Positions 12,101 through 23,800 are shown, counted from the first letter of the stretch. The stretch: 64,000 bases of DNA from Clytia hemisphaerica (GCA_902728285.1 CACVBU010001141.1:496001-560000); one strand, 5' to 3'. The notes: generated by a model not told the origin, from the sequence alone. Translations and numbers: made by a program.

Positions 12101-15067
12101 GCTCTTAACAGGAAGATGATCAAGGAAAAATGGTCTTAGTCCTATGGTCTTTGGGTATCAAGTGTTGCCGCATGGGGGCGGTCCTTCAATAACTGATAGG
12201 ATAACTTTCGTCACATATAAGCATCATCATAAAAAGAAAAACTTAAAAGTAAAAATTTTGACAAAGGAGATTTTTCTAGTAAAGAATGTGCCCTCTCCCT
12301 CAGAATAAAGGGTTCAAACCTATGGTTAGACGTACCATGATGATGATACCAATGAAAAGATTGGTGAAGATGAAATGACCAAGGAATAAGAAAACTACGG
12401 TGAACCATTGCGATCCAGGATATTTCTCCTCCAAACGTCGCTGGATGTCTGTCCATCCGTCTGCCTGTACCGATCAGGAAAAATTAAAAACATTAAGATC
12501 GGCAATTCGTTTCGAATCTGGAAAGAATGTCTAGAATGATATTCCTTACCACCGTATGATGTCAGAATTGAGCTTTCCGAGAAAAAAATTGTATGGGGTT
12601 ATCATTGAGGATATCAATTTATGGAATTTTTTTAGATTTATGTATTAGAGAATTTTAGCATTGAATTTTGACTCTAACTTTTCTTTGCTTCATCCACAGA
12701 ATAGTTAAAACTTGAAAATGTTTAACATTTGGTCAGTCTTGATTTTTCGAACTGTATGTGCCCTCTGGATATCTGCGAGAATATCCATGAGATTTAGACA
12801 GTCAACGCCTTGCATATCAACAAGCCCTTTGACGAACAACCCCCTGGATATCCATAAAAAATATACACTCCTTACAGTAACAAAGGTGAAGAGTGTTAAC
12901 ATTGCATTGTTGAGAGTTCCCCATCTCTCTCTATCACCATCTTCATCATAACCAAAGATGTAATAACCAGCAACTCCAAAAAACATCATCAATAATGCCA
13001 ACAAGAAGACCACATTCAATACAGAGTTTCGGATGGTGTCGATGAGTGCCGTCACTAACACCTGTAGTCCTTCCACGAAGGAGATAGTACGAAGTGTACG
13101 CAGTGCTGAAACAGTTAGTTTTGAAAATGTTATAAAATAATGTTACAAACCAAATGTTACAAACCAAATAATTTTCAACCACTTTTTGCACAGAGGGAAC
13201 GGTTCCACAGAAAAACCCTATCAGTTTGGTAGTTTCTAAACTAAGCGAAATAGAGAAGAAAACATTGTAGATTTCGTGACGAAAATATACTCTCCGATTC
13301 ACAAACCAACCACTCATACTTTCTTCATGCACCAGTCCCAAACCCTGTTATACAATCTTTATCAAAAGTTAACTCCCAAAAGTCTGCCTATGCATCAAAT
13401 GTTGTCAAAAGTCAAGAATCCACCGAATCTCTAAAGGCACTTTGCTCTGATCCGACTCATTAGTATAATAAACAAACTAATCTTTAAATTTGTTAGTTTT
13501 TCTGTTCAGACTTAAAAGGCTTAACATTCTATCGCTAAACTATCCATCTATTTAAAAGATCAACTCAAAAAAGTTGACAAATTACGAAATCGTTTAGTTA
13601 GTTTTCTTTGTAGAAAATCCAATCTAAAAATAATTTGACAAAGTTTCTTGAGAAAACAACTTGGAAGTTTTCCATTCAAAAAGTGCTAAAGTGGTCATAT
13701 TTTGTCCATTGCAATTTTATTTTCGCTGAAAATCGTAAGGAACGTGCCTGAGAGCCATATTCATAAAATCACAAGTTGGATTGGCTGGGATTTGCTAGAG
13801 CAACTCCCCTTGGGTAATAAAGAAACATGTAGAAAACACCTTTTCCACCGTAGTCGCGCGGTTAGGCGCGTGCCACTTAATTATTTAATTATCCCCCTAA
13901 ACTCGATCCAATCCTTTTTTGACACATTTTTCTATTGTCTTTGGGTGCGAAAAAAGGACTGGGACGGTTTTAGTGGGATAAAGCAGACAAAAAATACCCA
14001 CGCGGCAATTGGCGGCTACGGTCTAAAAAGGTGTATAGGAAACGAGCAGCCATCGTATGCTGCGAAAAAAAAATTGAAATGGCACTCTCCAGGTCACGTA
14101 ACTGCATTAACAGTTTATCAATAAGCTTTAATTAAGTGGACTCCATATTAGGGTAAAAACAGCAAATCGTGAGGTTAAGAAAGAGAAAGGAGCGAAGGAA
14201 TTATTGCTCTGAATAGTAGCATCGCCTTCATCCACCCTAAGGAGCGAAGGAATTATTGCTCTGAATAGTAGCATCGCCTTCATCCACCCTTCCTTTTCTT
14301 TTCGGATATCCCCTCCTTCCAAAAAATACCTTTAAGGGGGAGGGGGACGGGGAAAAAGTGTTCACAAAAATGACAATTTTCCTATGACAAACTAACTTTT
14401 CGCCATAAAGGTAGCCTCTAAAGGCTTGGGGACACGATAGGTTTTTTTGCGTTGGTGCAATGCAACATGTTCCATCCCGCCAACCTGAAACGCTTTCTCG
14501 TGTCTCCACCCCATTTTTCTCTCTATCCATAAAAGTGAAATCTCACTTTTGTCCCAGAGACAAAACCAGCGTGTATTTTGGGTATTTCCCTCACTTTTTG
14601 TCCCATATGAAACAAAAAAAGAAACCATGGGACACGCACTTTTTTCTTGTGTTGGTGGGATGGAGCATGTTGAATTACACCAACGCGAAGAAAACTTCTC
14701 TTGTCCCCAAGCCTTCAGAGTTTAGCATTATCAAGACTGGGTTGAGCGAAATAAACAAAAACATACCTCTTAATAATCTGAAGACTCCGAGACTATTATT
14801 ACCAACATCCAAACTGCTCATAAGGATTTGTATAAAAGAAACAGCAATGATGACAAAATCGAAAATATTGTAGGCGCTTTTCCAATATCCTCGATAATCA
14901 GCGCACACTTTGATCAAAAATTCCGCCGTGTAAATCGCCAGGAAGAGATCATCGAGTAAGGAGAAGGTTTCACCATATACTTTTTTCAAACTGATACTCG
15001 TCTCCAGGCCGATAACAATAGCATTGATACCGATAATGAACATGATGAAAGAGTTGAACAAACTGCT
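6178..15067 (-). CDS. CATSPER3: CatSper channel subunit 3 ortholog, 10 exons
   Basis: Pore-forming subunit of the sperm flagellar Ca2+ channel. Exons, in gene order: 15067-14767, 13105-12876, 12464-12336, 11861-11796, 11127-11065, 9372-9215, 8932-8637, 8191-7904, 7254-7126, 6371-6178. They sum to 1854 nt and all phases agree (617 codons plus stop). From the first listed codon: S1 ~5-22, S2 ~38-56, S3 ~65-83, S4 with Arg97/100/103/106, S5 ~130-151, pore motif T-A-D-G-W at 177-181 (the CatSper TxDxW filter), S6 ~200-220 ending IIIM, coiled coil ~221-263, then a conserved C-terminal helix (FNEMASSFVKTLRHDD) as in mammalian CATSPER3. Residues ~340-617 form a Ser-rich then acidic tail absent from the ~400-aa mammalian protein; it has RRAS/RRSS motifs near 444-483. 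A short exon between EKQ (263) and KTSHYTNF may be missed. The start exon is unresolved. Confidence 0.92.
7426..7612. mobile_element. MITE family C, copy 1 (in CATSPER3 intron)
   Basis: About 187 bp with TIRs CACCTTTTCGACCGTAG and CTACGGTCGAAAAGGTG, flanked by TA on both sides. Further inward the halves also pair (GTGGGATAAAGCGGAC against its inverse). The second copy is at 13837-14033. It lies in the intron between the last two Ser/acidic-tail introns of CATSPER3. Confidence 0.8.
9705..9961. mobile_element. MITE family B, copy 2 (in CATSPER3 intron)
   Basis: TA-flanked element with a CACGTTTT(T)nATAAGAAC left end and the inverse right end. It shares internal blocks (GTTCTTATATAGTTTGTTC, GCCTAAAAATGTTCTTAA) with 3129-3370. 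It lies between CATSPER3 exons 9215-9372 and 11065-11127. Confidence 0.75.
10594..10800. mobile_element. C-run MITE family, copy 1 (in CATSPER3 intron)
   Basis: Bounded by CTCTTAGATTCCAAATAAACG and its inverse TTATTTGGAACCTAAGAG. A run of about ten C follows the left TIR, and more C runs lie inside. A TA precedes the left end; the right TA is mutated to TG. The second copy, with intact TA on both sides, is 31429-31722. Confidence 0.7.
13837..14033. mobile_element. MITE family C, copy 2 (in CATSPER3 intron)
   Basis: Near-identical to 7426-7612 in its termini (CACCTTTTCCACCGTAG; CTACGGTCTAAAAAGGTG) and core (AAAAAAGGACTGGGACGG). It lies in the intron between the S1-S4 exon and the S4-S5 exon. 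An apparent open frame through it is an accident of the repeat. Confidence 0.8.
14187..14290. repeat. Perfect 52-bp tandem duplication
   Basis: Two adjacent identical 52-bp units (14187-14238 and 14239-14290), beginning AAGGAGCGAAGG and ending TCATCCACCCT. Perfect identity suggests a recent event or an assembly artefact. It lies inside a CATSPER3 intron. Confidence 0.85.
14420..14716. mobile_element. MITE family D (in CATSPER3 intron)
   Basis: About 297 bp bounded by AAAGGCTTGGGGACACGA and the inverse TTGTCCCCAAGCCTT. Internal inverted matches (TTGCGTTGGTG... against ...CACCAACGCGAAG) make a foldable unit. It ends about 50 bp from the splice donor of the S1-S4 exon, which starts at 14767 on the plus-strand scale. 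Confidence 0.7.
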
Positions 15068-16934
15068 CTGAAAATACAACAATAATGATATTTGAATTTA
15101 CAATTAAATTGGGTTGCTCGTGATGGAAAGGTTAAAAGCAAATTCAGCTTCTTCAAATATTGCTATATTCCAAGAACTTGAATGTATTTGAAACGATGCC
15201 AAGTTCAAAAAACATAAAAATTGTCCAATTAGGGCAAACTGGGAATGTTGGTGGTGGTCGCCAACACCAAAATACCGACGAATTCTTTTAAAATTACTGA
15301 GAACACCAATGACTCTTAAAATCCTTTCTTTTGTCAGTGCATGGCTCCTTCAACACTATTGAAAACAGACTTTTCCCTTCAAACCCTGAAACAACGGCAT
15401 AAAAAGGAGTAATAGTGACACACCGTAAACCATGTAAGCCTCTCCACCGAAAAAATTTTCTTTCGGAAAAAAGCCTCTTTCAACATAGTATACTTTCAGG
15501 GTCGTTCATCATGCTTGAAATCAATGTGCTTCAATCTAACTGCAACCAACTTCCCAACAACACCTTGCCCAAATAAAGCAAGTTAAGAAAAACACAACAA
15601 CTGAATTTAAAAAAAATCAAGACATTCTTCAAGCAAAATATCGGGCCTGCGGTATTAAAACAAAGCCCGAAAAAAGTTTTCCGACAATGTCCATAACTCT
15701 CTATTGCTAAGTTGCTAAACAGCAATTTGCACTGAGCAAATATAAAATCGAAAAGGCACTTTCAATTTCATGTGATTACTTTATACCATTTCGGCAAAGA
15801 GGTCAAGACTCAGTACACGGCATTTAAAAATAGACCATGAGCAAAAAGGAAAAACACTAGAGAACTACTTTTAATATTGTGCCAAATAATGCAATGATCA
15901 ACTCGCGTCAACAAAATTGACATTCAAGCAACTGTCACTTAATGTTCATTACGGCCACTACCCCCTAGCTTCTAGTTGCAATCTCTCTCAGCTGGTATAA
16001 AGCGTTAAAGAAAAAGCCAGCTAATCGACTATTTGGTTTATTTAGGACATTTAGACAGAATGATGTCATTTGCACCGAAAATCGTCGATGCCGTCTATTT
16101 CTCAAATACTCAAACTCTAAGACTTCATTATAAGGTTTTTTGCGAAAGGAAACAAGTTGGAAATAACAATGTCAGTGATTGTTGTAGTGTCAGTTTTATG
16201 TTAAACTTTTTTCAAAAACATACTACTTCCTTTGATTAATGTTATAGTAATTTTTCCTGACTTAACTTTTAGACAGTGCTGTACCCTTTGTCGAGAAAGG
16301 ATAGACTGATATAAAGAAAAATGATTAATGGAGCATATTCGATACCAAGTCATAGGCCTGTAATTTAGAATTTTTTACTCTGGGCTTAGAAATCATCTCG
16401 AATTTGGAAAACATACTTTTTGGTGATGATTTTTTAAATTTTCCTGTTTACAACTCCAAATCGTGCGTCATACCATGGGAGTATTTTTAAGTGTCTTTCT
16501 CCTCTCAACCAAGACATCACGAAAAAAACAAGCCGGATATTACGTCACAATGCCCGCCATTCATGCCAGAACGTCTCCATTGAAAATCAAAAGAACATCA
16601 CGAGGAAAATGACAAAGTTTTATTTATTGAAAAGTTGCCATATCATTTATAGCTGTCCCTTTTAAAATCCATACAGGGGGTAGAAGAACTTTTCGAGTCA
16701 AAAAGAAATTGTGTGAATACCAACTGGAAAACCTTGAAAAATCTTCTTCGTACTTAACAGGGAGGGATGGACGAACTAAAATCATTCTATTAGAATTCTA
16801 TTTAGAATATTTTTTTACCCCGTGGAAAAATAAAACATTTTCCTTAGACATCCTATGCATTGTTCTCGGATTCCCCCCTGGAGATGTTCGTTCGTCCATC
16901 CCCTGCATGGATATGAAATTGTTGAACCAAGCGA

Positions 16935-17595
16935 AGGCGGGGTTGGGCGTTCACTTTCCAAGAGAAGGTTGGGTTGGGCGTTCACTTTCCAAGAGAAGGT
17001 TGGGGTGGGCGTTCACTTTCCAAGAGAAGCGTCACTTTCAAGAGAAGGTTGGGATGGGCGTTTCCTTTCCAAGAGAAGGTGGGATGGGCGTTATTTTCCA
17101 CGAGAAGCGGGTTGGGCGTTCACTTTCCAAGAGAAGGTTGGGTTGGGCGTTCACTTTCCAAGAGAAGGTTGGGATGGGGCTCACATTCCAAGAAGGTGGA
17201 TGGGCGTTCACTTTCAAGAAGGCGGGGGTGGCGTCATTTCCAAGGAAGGTTGGGATGGGCGTTATTTCCAAGAGAAGGCGGGGTGGGCTCACATTTCCAA
17301 GAAGGGGGGGTGGGCGTTCACTTTCCAAGAGAAGGTTGGGATGGGCGTTCACTTTCCAAGAGAAGGTTGGGGTGGGCGTTCACTTTCCAAGAGAAGGTTG
17401 GGATGGGCGTTCACTTTCCAAGAGAAGGTTGGGATGGGCGTTCACTTTCCAAGAGAAGGTTGGCGTTCATCACTTTCCAAGAGAAGGTTTTGGGATGGCG
17501 TTCACTTTCAAGAGAAGTGGGAGGGCGTCACTTTCCAAGAGAATGGTGGTATGGGGCGTTCACTTCCAAAGAAGGTTGGAGGGTGTCACTTTTCC
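16935..17595. repeat. 31-bp G-rich minisatellite
   Basis: About 20 or more tandem copies of a ~31-bp unit, roughly GGGATGGGCGTTCAC then TTTCCAAGAGAAGGTT, with short internal deletions and single-base changes toward both edges. The 31-bp period makes all three plus-strand frames open across the array, giving spurious long ORFs rich in FQEKVG-type peptides. It would fall in a 5' intron of CATSPER3 if the exon at 17672-17727 is real. The plus strand is G-rich. Confidence 0.95.
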
Positions 17596-17671
17596 TAGTG
17601 AACTTCAAAAGCACCGTTTAAAAAGACGGTAGGGGGGGGGTGGGTGAGTTAATGAGTAGATATTAAACTAC

Positions 17672-17727
17672 GGTAGCAATATCGGAGAAGGCATGCATCA
17701 AATCCACGCGAACTCCGTAGTCTACAC
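17672..17727 (-). CDS. CATSPER3: Possible 5' exon of CATSPER3
   Basis: On the minus strand, CTTGATCTACAG (acceptor) is followed by 2 nt plus 18 codons reading VDYGVRVDLMHAFSDIAT, then a weak donor GTAGTT. The donor is in phase 0, the phase needed to join the S1 exon at 15067. The peptide would form the pre-S1 segment. No homology was recognised, so this rests only on splice signals, phase and codon plausibility. It could instead be the end of an unrelated gene, since the frame meets a stop two codons further on. Confidence 0.3.
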
Positions 17728-18299
17728 CTGTAGATCAAGAAAAAGAATTTCATCAAACACAAAGTGCACTGAAATAGTTTCAAGAAAACAATTTTGAAAA
17801 CGAAAAAGGAATGCAATCCTAATCGACTATTTGTTAGAAAAAAGCTGGAAAGCAGAGGAATATTGAAGAAAACCGTTTAATGAGTATAAACGGTCACGAC
17901 CACTTTAGCCCGGGGGCCTTTGGCTCTCAATGGACTGGATGGCCATGATGAGTACAGGACCGGTGGAACAACCTTAAAGTGGGGGAAGCTGAAGGCTCAA
18001 AATGAGATAAAATTTGAGAAAAAAATCTTATTTGCTCAAGAGGTTGAAGTCTCCCGAGTCTCTCCGCTTCCGCTGGGCCTGGGCGAGGTGTAATATTACA
18101 GACTTCATTTTTGGCTTTGCCTGAGCATACAGCAAATCCATACCACTAGACCCAGTCTCATTTTTGAGAAAAGCTAACAGAAAACCCTGATCAATTTATG
18201 AACGTTTGATTCAAATTTTGGATGTAATTTTATAATTTTATTTTAGTTTCATAAACTTGGATGGGACTCATTTTAGTGTTTTTATATGATTTTTGAGAA

Positions 18300-18415
18300 C
18301 GAAAGTGATGTCATGATGGCGGAATTCTCAAATCTGCTTTAACTGGACTCAGCGTCATCAAAATTATCAGAAAACAAAGTTCAGTCAGAAGTAGACTGTA
18401 GTCTTAGATCACTAA
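18300..18415. repeat. Dispersed repeat, inverted relative to 20105-20205
   Basis: The blocks GATGTCATGATGGCGGA, GGACTCAGCGTCATC and AAGTTCAGTCAGAAGTAGACT recur in inverted order at 20105-20205. These are probably two copies of one element, or the arms of one larger element. Confidence 0.5.
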
Positions 18416-18496
18416 AATCATAGTATAAGTAATAAGCCGTGACTGAAATGTGTACCGTATTGTTCATATGTTTTTAAACACACTGAGAAGTAGGCA

Positions 18497-18773
18497 TTAA
18501 CCTTTAGAAGCCGCTGTCTTTTTTTGAAAAAGGCCAAAAAGTTCATCATTTTTTTCTGGAAATTTATTCTTTCAAAGGCAATTTCTGGACCAGGACAAAC
18601 GATTCAGGTATCAACTTTGGTATCGTTGGAAAGCTCTTTCTCTCAGCTACAAAAAATAGCATATTTTTTTTCTCTGAATCTCAAGTGGTCAGGAGTTATG
18701 ACCAAAAGACTGTGTATCGGTAAAATGGCCTTTTCAAAACGTATATATACGTATTCTGGCTTCTAAGGGTTAA
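18497..18773. mobile_element. piggyBac-like MITE, copy 1
   Basis: Bounded by TTAACCTTTAGAAGCC and the inverse GGCTTCTAAGGGTTAA. TTAA at both ends, followed by CC(C)T, matches the TTAA duplication and CCC-type termini of piggyBac elements. It carries the palindrome ACGTATATATACGT near its 3' end. Copy 2 at 26456-26731 is about 95% alike by eye. No transposase is present. Confidence 0.8.
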
Positions 18774-20027
18774 CGGCAAACAAATAAAATTTACCATTAA
18801 AGATGCTACATTACTTTATCTAGAAATAGTCATGAAATACGACAGAGATAGAACAACAGAAATTGAGATGTTATCATTCCAGTCGCGGCTTTCTATGCTA
18901 AAATAATGTAACAGTTAAAGTTGTTAAACTCACCGTATTGTATGTAAACCAATTCCTACACCAGGCCCAAACATTCTGAAAAATCTTCTTTCTGCTGTCT
19001 AGAAATCTATGTGGGAGCTGAACTGTTCTTGGTCCCTGGATGTCTAATCTTATATCTTTTGCAATCTTATTTCTATATTATTTTTCAATTGTCTAAACGA
19101 AAAAAAAATTGTAAACAGTATTAGTATAATTTGCAATCCAAACTCTGGTTCAAGTCTAGAAGATTTAACATACAACATAGAGGATAAGATTCGCAAATTA
19201 TAACGTCAAATTTTTTAATTTAACGCGTGGCAATAAGTAATTATTTTTGACGCACGCATAAAAAAAAAGAGAAGAATTAATTACGAAATTCAGGTGTAAA
19301 TACTCCCAATAATAATTAGGGGAAAATTAATTTCAAAATTGAAATTTTATTGTCTAAGGTCACGCGTAATAATTAGGAGATAATCAATGAGGTAAAATTT
19401 CGGCTACGCGTTAAAAATCATAATAAGATTAATTACGTTTTTTCGCTAAAAACAGGGTACGCGATAAATTAGAAAATTTACAGTAGTTTCTTTTTCAGAC
19501 TTACTGTTGCGGAATAAAATGACGCTGTTCTTTTTTACCTAATATTCAAAACTAGCCATGAATTGATTCTTCATTTAGTAAAGGTATGGGAATGGCTTTC
19601 GAAAAGTTCGTTGCTTAATGCGCTGAAATAATTGCGGACTGTACTATGACCCGAACATACACAACTTTTTATTAAGTTACATGATAAGCAAAGAAAACTA
19701 AATCGGAGAATAAAATTAAAAAAGCAAAAAACTAAATAAAATTCTTCGAGTTTTGCCCTTCATCATAAATACCTCCACTTGCTAATGAAACTAAAAATCT
19801 AGCTCTTAGTTTAATAATAGCTCTTAATACAATGACTTCAAAATAGATAGATAGCTACTAACTAGCAAATATCGATGCTTAAACTATTCCAAATAAATAC
19901 CAAATAAATACCAGTGGGCATAGTCCAACCACTTTCATTTGGATAATCGATTCAATAATAAGTAAAAACCTTTTTTTTTCGCTATCAAAAAACATTGAAA
20001 AAAGTACTACTCAAATGAAACTTGACG

Positions 20028-22253
20028 GACCAAGCTATATCCGCCATCTTTGATCGGAGCTTTTTTGGAATTGGTACCCGCGAGAAGAAGCCATTGCAAT
20101 GTTAGACTAGAGTCTACTTCTGGCTGAACTTTGCTTTTTGCTAATTTTTTATGACGCTGAGTTCAGTGAAGTAGACTAGGAGCATTTGACGATGTCGTCA
20201 TTTTGGAAAAAAATATTTAAAACCCAACTAACAAAAAAGCTACTCAAAGTTGAAAAATATAATTAAGAATGAGAAACAAACATCAATAACAGATTTGAAT
20301 CCCTTATTTTATAATAAAAACATTGCTTCGTTCTTTTTTTACCTGGCAAAAACAACGAAAATCTGGCGGACTATTTTACAGTCCGCCTAGGCAAAAGCAT
20401 ATTACTATACTACCGGGCCACTTAATCGCGCCATCCAGTCTACAAAAAAGCTTTAAGTGGACCCCGGGCTATTGCAATGTTAAACAAGATTCGCACAAAT
20501 GCGACTAAATATTTCCCCCTTACACTTGCAGATGGATTCATTGAGTTTAAAGCCCGAAGGGCTAGAGTTCAATCTCTAACCATAGAGGTATAAAGAAAGA
20601 CAGGAGATGAATTTGTCGGTAATTGGTCGTTAAAGTCTTTTGATTTCTTTTATGTGATAAATCAAAAGAAATTCCAGGCTCGCCCGATGAAATACGACTT
20701 TTTAGTAGAACTCAAGTTTGCTCTGAACATTCTTACTATCAGCATCGAAGATTTCCAGCCTTCTAATATACGAGAATAAAATAAAATTTAGCTCCACGAA
20801 ATAAGTTTGCGTTCAATTTTGTCATCCATTAAATTTTGTTTTGAAAATATATTTTCTCAAGCCAGAAAATGAAAAGTTCTTTATAAGCACANNNNNNNNN
20901 NNNNNNNNNNNNNNNNNNNNNNNNNNNNNNNNNNNNNNNNNNNNNNNNNNNNNNNNNNNNNNNNNNNNNNNNNNNNNNNNNNNNNNNNNNNNNNNNNNNN
21001 NNNNNNNNNNNNNNNNNNNNNNNNNNNNNNNNNNNNNNNNNNNNNNNNNNNNNNNNNNNNNNNNNNNNNNNNNNNNNNNNNNNNNNNNNNNNNNNNNNNN
21101 NNNNNNNNNNNNNNNNNNNNNNNNNNNNNNNNNNNNNNNNNNNNNNNNNNNNNNNNNNNNNNNNNNNNNNNNNNNNNNNNNNNNNNNNNNNNNNNNNNNN
21201 NNNNNNNNNNNNNNNNNNNNNNNNNNNNNNNNNNNNNNNNNNNNNNNNNNNNNNNNNNNNNNNNNNNNNNNNNNNNNNNNNNNNNNNNNNNNNNNNNNNN
21301 NNNNNNNNNNNNNNNNNNNNNNNNNNNNNNNNNNNNNNNNNNNNNNNNNNNNNNNNNNNNNNNNNNNNNNNNNNNNNNNNNNNNNNNNNNNNNNNNNNNN
21401 NNNNNNNNNNNNNNNNNNNNNNNNNNNNNNNNNNNNNNNNNNNNNNNNNNNNNNNNNNNNNNNNNNNNNNNNNNNNNNNNNNNNNNNNNNNNNNNNNNNN
21501 NNNNNNNNNNNNNNNNNNNNNNNNNNNNNNNNNNNNNNNNNNNNNNNNNNNNNNNNNNNNNNNNNNNNNNNNNNNNNNNNNNNNNNNNNNNNNNNNNNNN
21601 NNNNNNNNNNNNNNNNNNNNNNNNNNNNNNNNNNNNNNNNNNNNNNNNNNNNNNNNNNNNNNNNNNNNNNNNNNNNNNNNNNNNNNNNNNNNNNNNNNNN
21701 NNNNNNNNNNNNNNNNNNNNNNNNNNNNNNNNNNNNNNNNNNNNNNNNNNNNNNNNNNNNNNNNNNNNNNNNNNNNNNNNNNNNNAATTAGATGAAAATT
21801 GTATGTTTTTTGTTCGTCAGAAAAGAGTTATAACTTTTAAAAAGCCAAGAGTGAATTTTCGTCCATCTTGTATTTTGATCTGAATTATTCGTGTCTTGAT
21901 TACTCAAAAACATGCGCGTAACATCAAGGTAAATCCGTGCGATTTTGTCTGAATAACTAAGGCAAATGAAAACAAAAACAAACTTCGCAATGTGGTGGCG
22001 GATTGCCGCCCCCTTTAAGGGCGCAAAAAGGGCGTAAGTAGCCAAGGATCGGAGAAATGCCTTTTTAACTAATATTTCCCCTTATAGCGGGGAAATATTC
22101 AAAAATAACGTCTAACAGTGCTACATCATCAAAAGTATTCGAGGAAAAGTAGATCTAGCGCTCTCGATGCATTTTTTCAATGCCATTAGGGTACCAATTT
22201 CAAAAAAACTCCGATCAAAGATTATTGGTTGGCCGGGATTGAGTAACTTGGTC
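20028..22253. mobile_element. Probable TIR element interrupted by the assembly gap
   Basis: The left end GACCAAGCTATATCC, then TTTGATCGGAGC and GGAATTGGTACC, is mirrored at 22190-22253 by GGTACCAATTTC, CTCCGATCAAAG and ending TAACTTGGTC. The inverted arms enclose the N gap, so any transposase may be in the missing sequence. The outer flanks show no clear target duplication. Confidence 0.5.
20892..21785. other. Assembly gap (894 N)
   Basis: Undetermined bases. Nothing can be said about the content; the reading frame that appears to span it is an artefact. Confidence 0.99.
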
Positions 22254-23338
22254 TAGGGATATATAAAGGTCAGTGCTATTACTACATATGTTCATTGCAG
22301 CCTTCTCGAGGTGGGTTACTGGATATACATGGCCAGTAGAAAGCGTATTGTTTTGCAAGTTTCCAATGAAAAGTTCTAATGCACGGTTCTTACTGGTTAT
22401 TTTATAACCCGTATCCTACCTTAAGACGAAGGTGCAGCAAAATTATCCGATTAAGGCAAAAGTAATGATTGAAAAACTAAGTGAACTATTGTGTAATCGA
22501 TCATCGATAACCAACCCTGGTTAAACAACCAAAAAAATGTTTTCTAAACACCAATCAAGTAGAAGCGGACGAATGATAAAACAAAATTAAAAAAAAAATA
22601 CTTTCAATCATTTTCAATCAGTTTTCGAAAAGTTAATTTGAAAACTTAAAATTCCTAAATATTAGTGATTAAAAAAACTCAAAATACTTTGTGCATTCGA
22701 CATATTATTTTTAGGCTCGTTTTTCAACAGATTGACAGTCATAATAAAAAAAACTCATATAAAAATGATACCAAATTTTCAGCAGAAAAAAATACAATTA
22801 AATCTACAAGATATTATACTAAAAGGTTTCACAAATAATAATAACCTCCGAGAAGAATATATTTCACGTGATATATTAGACCATTAGATAAAACAAGGGT
22901 TCTCACTTGTCTGGAAAAAATTTCACATCAAACTTTCTGTACTGAGACACAGGTTAAAGGCAAAATACAAAAATGTATCTTGAAAAGCGAAAAGACTTTA
23001 TTACAATGAAAAACCTCAAAAAATTTTATATTTTCAAAATTCTCAGTGAACCGCTGTGGTTGTGAGTTGTAGCGATTTCACACTTTAACATAACAAACAA
23101 AAAGACTTTTTCACTTTTTGAAAAAAATGATGTTCCAAAAACCAATATATAGGTTCAGTAAGGTTTTTTACACTTTTTTATAAGAATACGGGAAGATCAG
23201 GACGGGTCAAGGCTCAATATGATGAGCAATGCTTAGCATTATGCTTACTTTTTACCGAATTTGAGCCTAGGTATCCTTATAAACGTCATGCTTATAAAAA
23301 AAGAGTATATTGAATATAACATGGTAACAATAAGTACT

Positions 23339-23800
23339 AGTAATAACATGGTTTAGAGGGTGATTTGGGATTAATAACCCCGAGGTTCATTGAAAACATT
23401 TCAAAATAGCCCGAACGTAGTGAGGGCTATTTAAAAGTGTTTTCAATGAAACGAGGGGTTATTAATCCAAAATCACCCGAGAATACCATGTTATTCCGCG
23501 TTAATTATATGGTCAAAAAAAGAATTGAAGAACACTCAATCGCTATTCTTTTCGAAACTTATAAAAACATTCGAAACTATGAATAAACATTCGACTGACA
23601 CTCTTATTTTGATTGGCTTAAAAATTTCTTACGATATTTTATTAACCAATCAAAATATCGTACGATACTTATCTTTCAACCAATAGAAATTTTTGTTTAC
23701 ATCAGGGCGATTACAAAAAAGCGGGGCTATTACGGATTTATCGCCCCGCTCGTCCTTTACAAATCTAAGCTAAATGTAATCAACCATATAATTAAGGCGT
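23339..23800. repeat. Palindromic repeat cluster downstream of CIAO3
   Basis: 23339-23494 folds on itself: GGATTAATAACCCCGAGG and TTCATTGAAAAC pair with GTTTTCAATGAA and GAGGGGTTATTAATCC, around the loop AGCCCGAACGTAGTGAGGGCT. Immediately after it, GTTAATTATATGGT (~23500) and ACCATATAATTAAGGC (~23782) form a second inverted pair. Non-coding; probably nested MITEs. Confidence 0.6.

Noticed and set aside
12946..13341. 131-codon minus-strand ORF
   Set aside because: It is a different frame of the CATSPER3 exon 13105-12876 plus intron; the S4-S5 frame joins its neighbours in phase.
13702..14124. 140-codon plus-strand ORF
   Set aside because: It runs through a MITE (13837-14033) in a CATSPER3 intron, and the homologous MITE at 7426 does not keep the frame.
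16709..17632. Long overlapping ORFs (up to 307 codons) on the plus strand
   Set aside because: They are read through the 31-bp minisatellite, which keeps all three frames open. The peptides are cyclic repeats with no family resemblance.
18938..18978. Minus-strand mini-exon reading MFGPGVGIGLHTIR with a good GTGAGT donor, as the CATSPER3 start
   Set aside because: The phase does not fit the candidate exon 17727-17672 in its VDYGVRVD frame, and no homology supports it.
20841..21791. 316-codon ORF
   Set aside because: It consists almost entirely of undetermined bases in the assembly gap.
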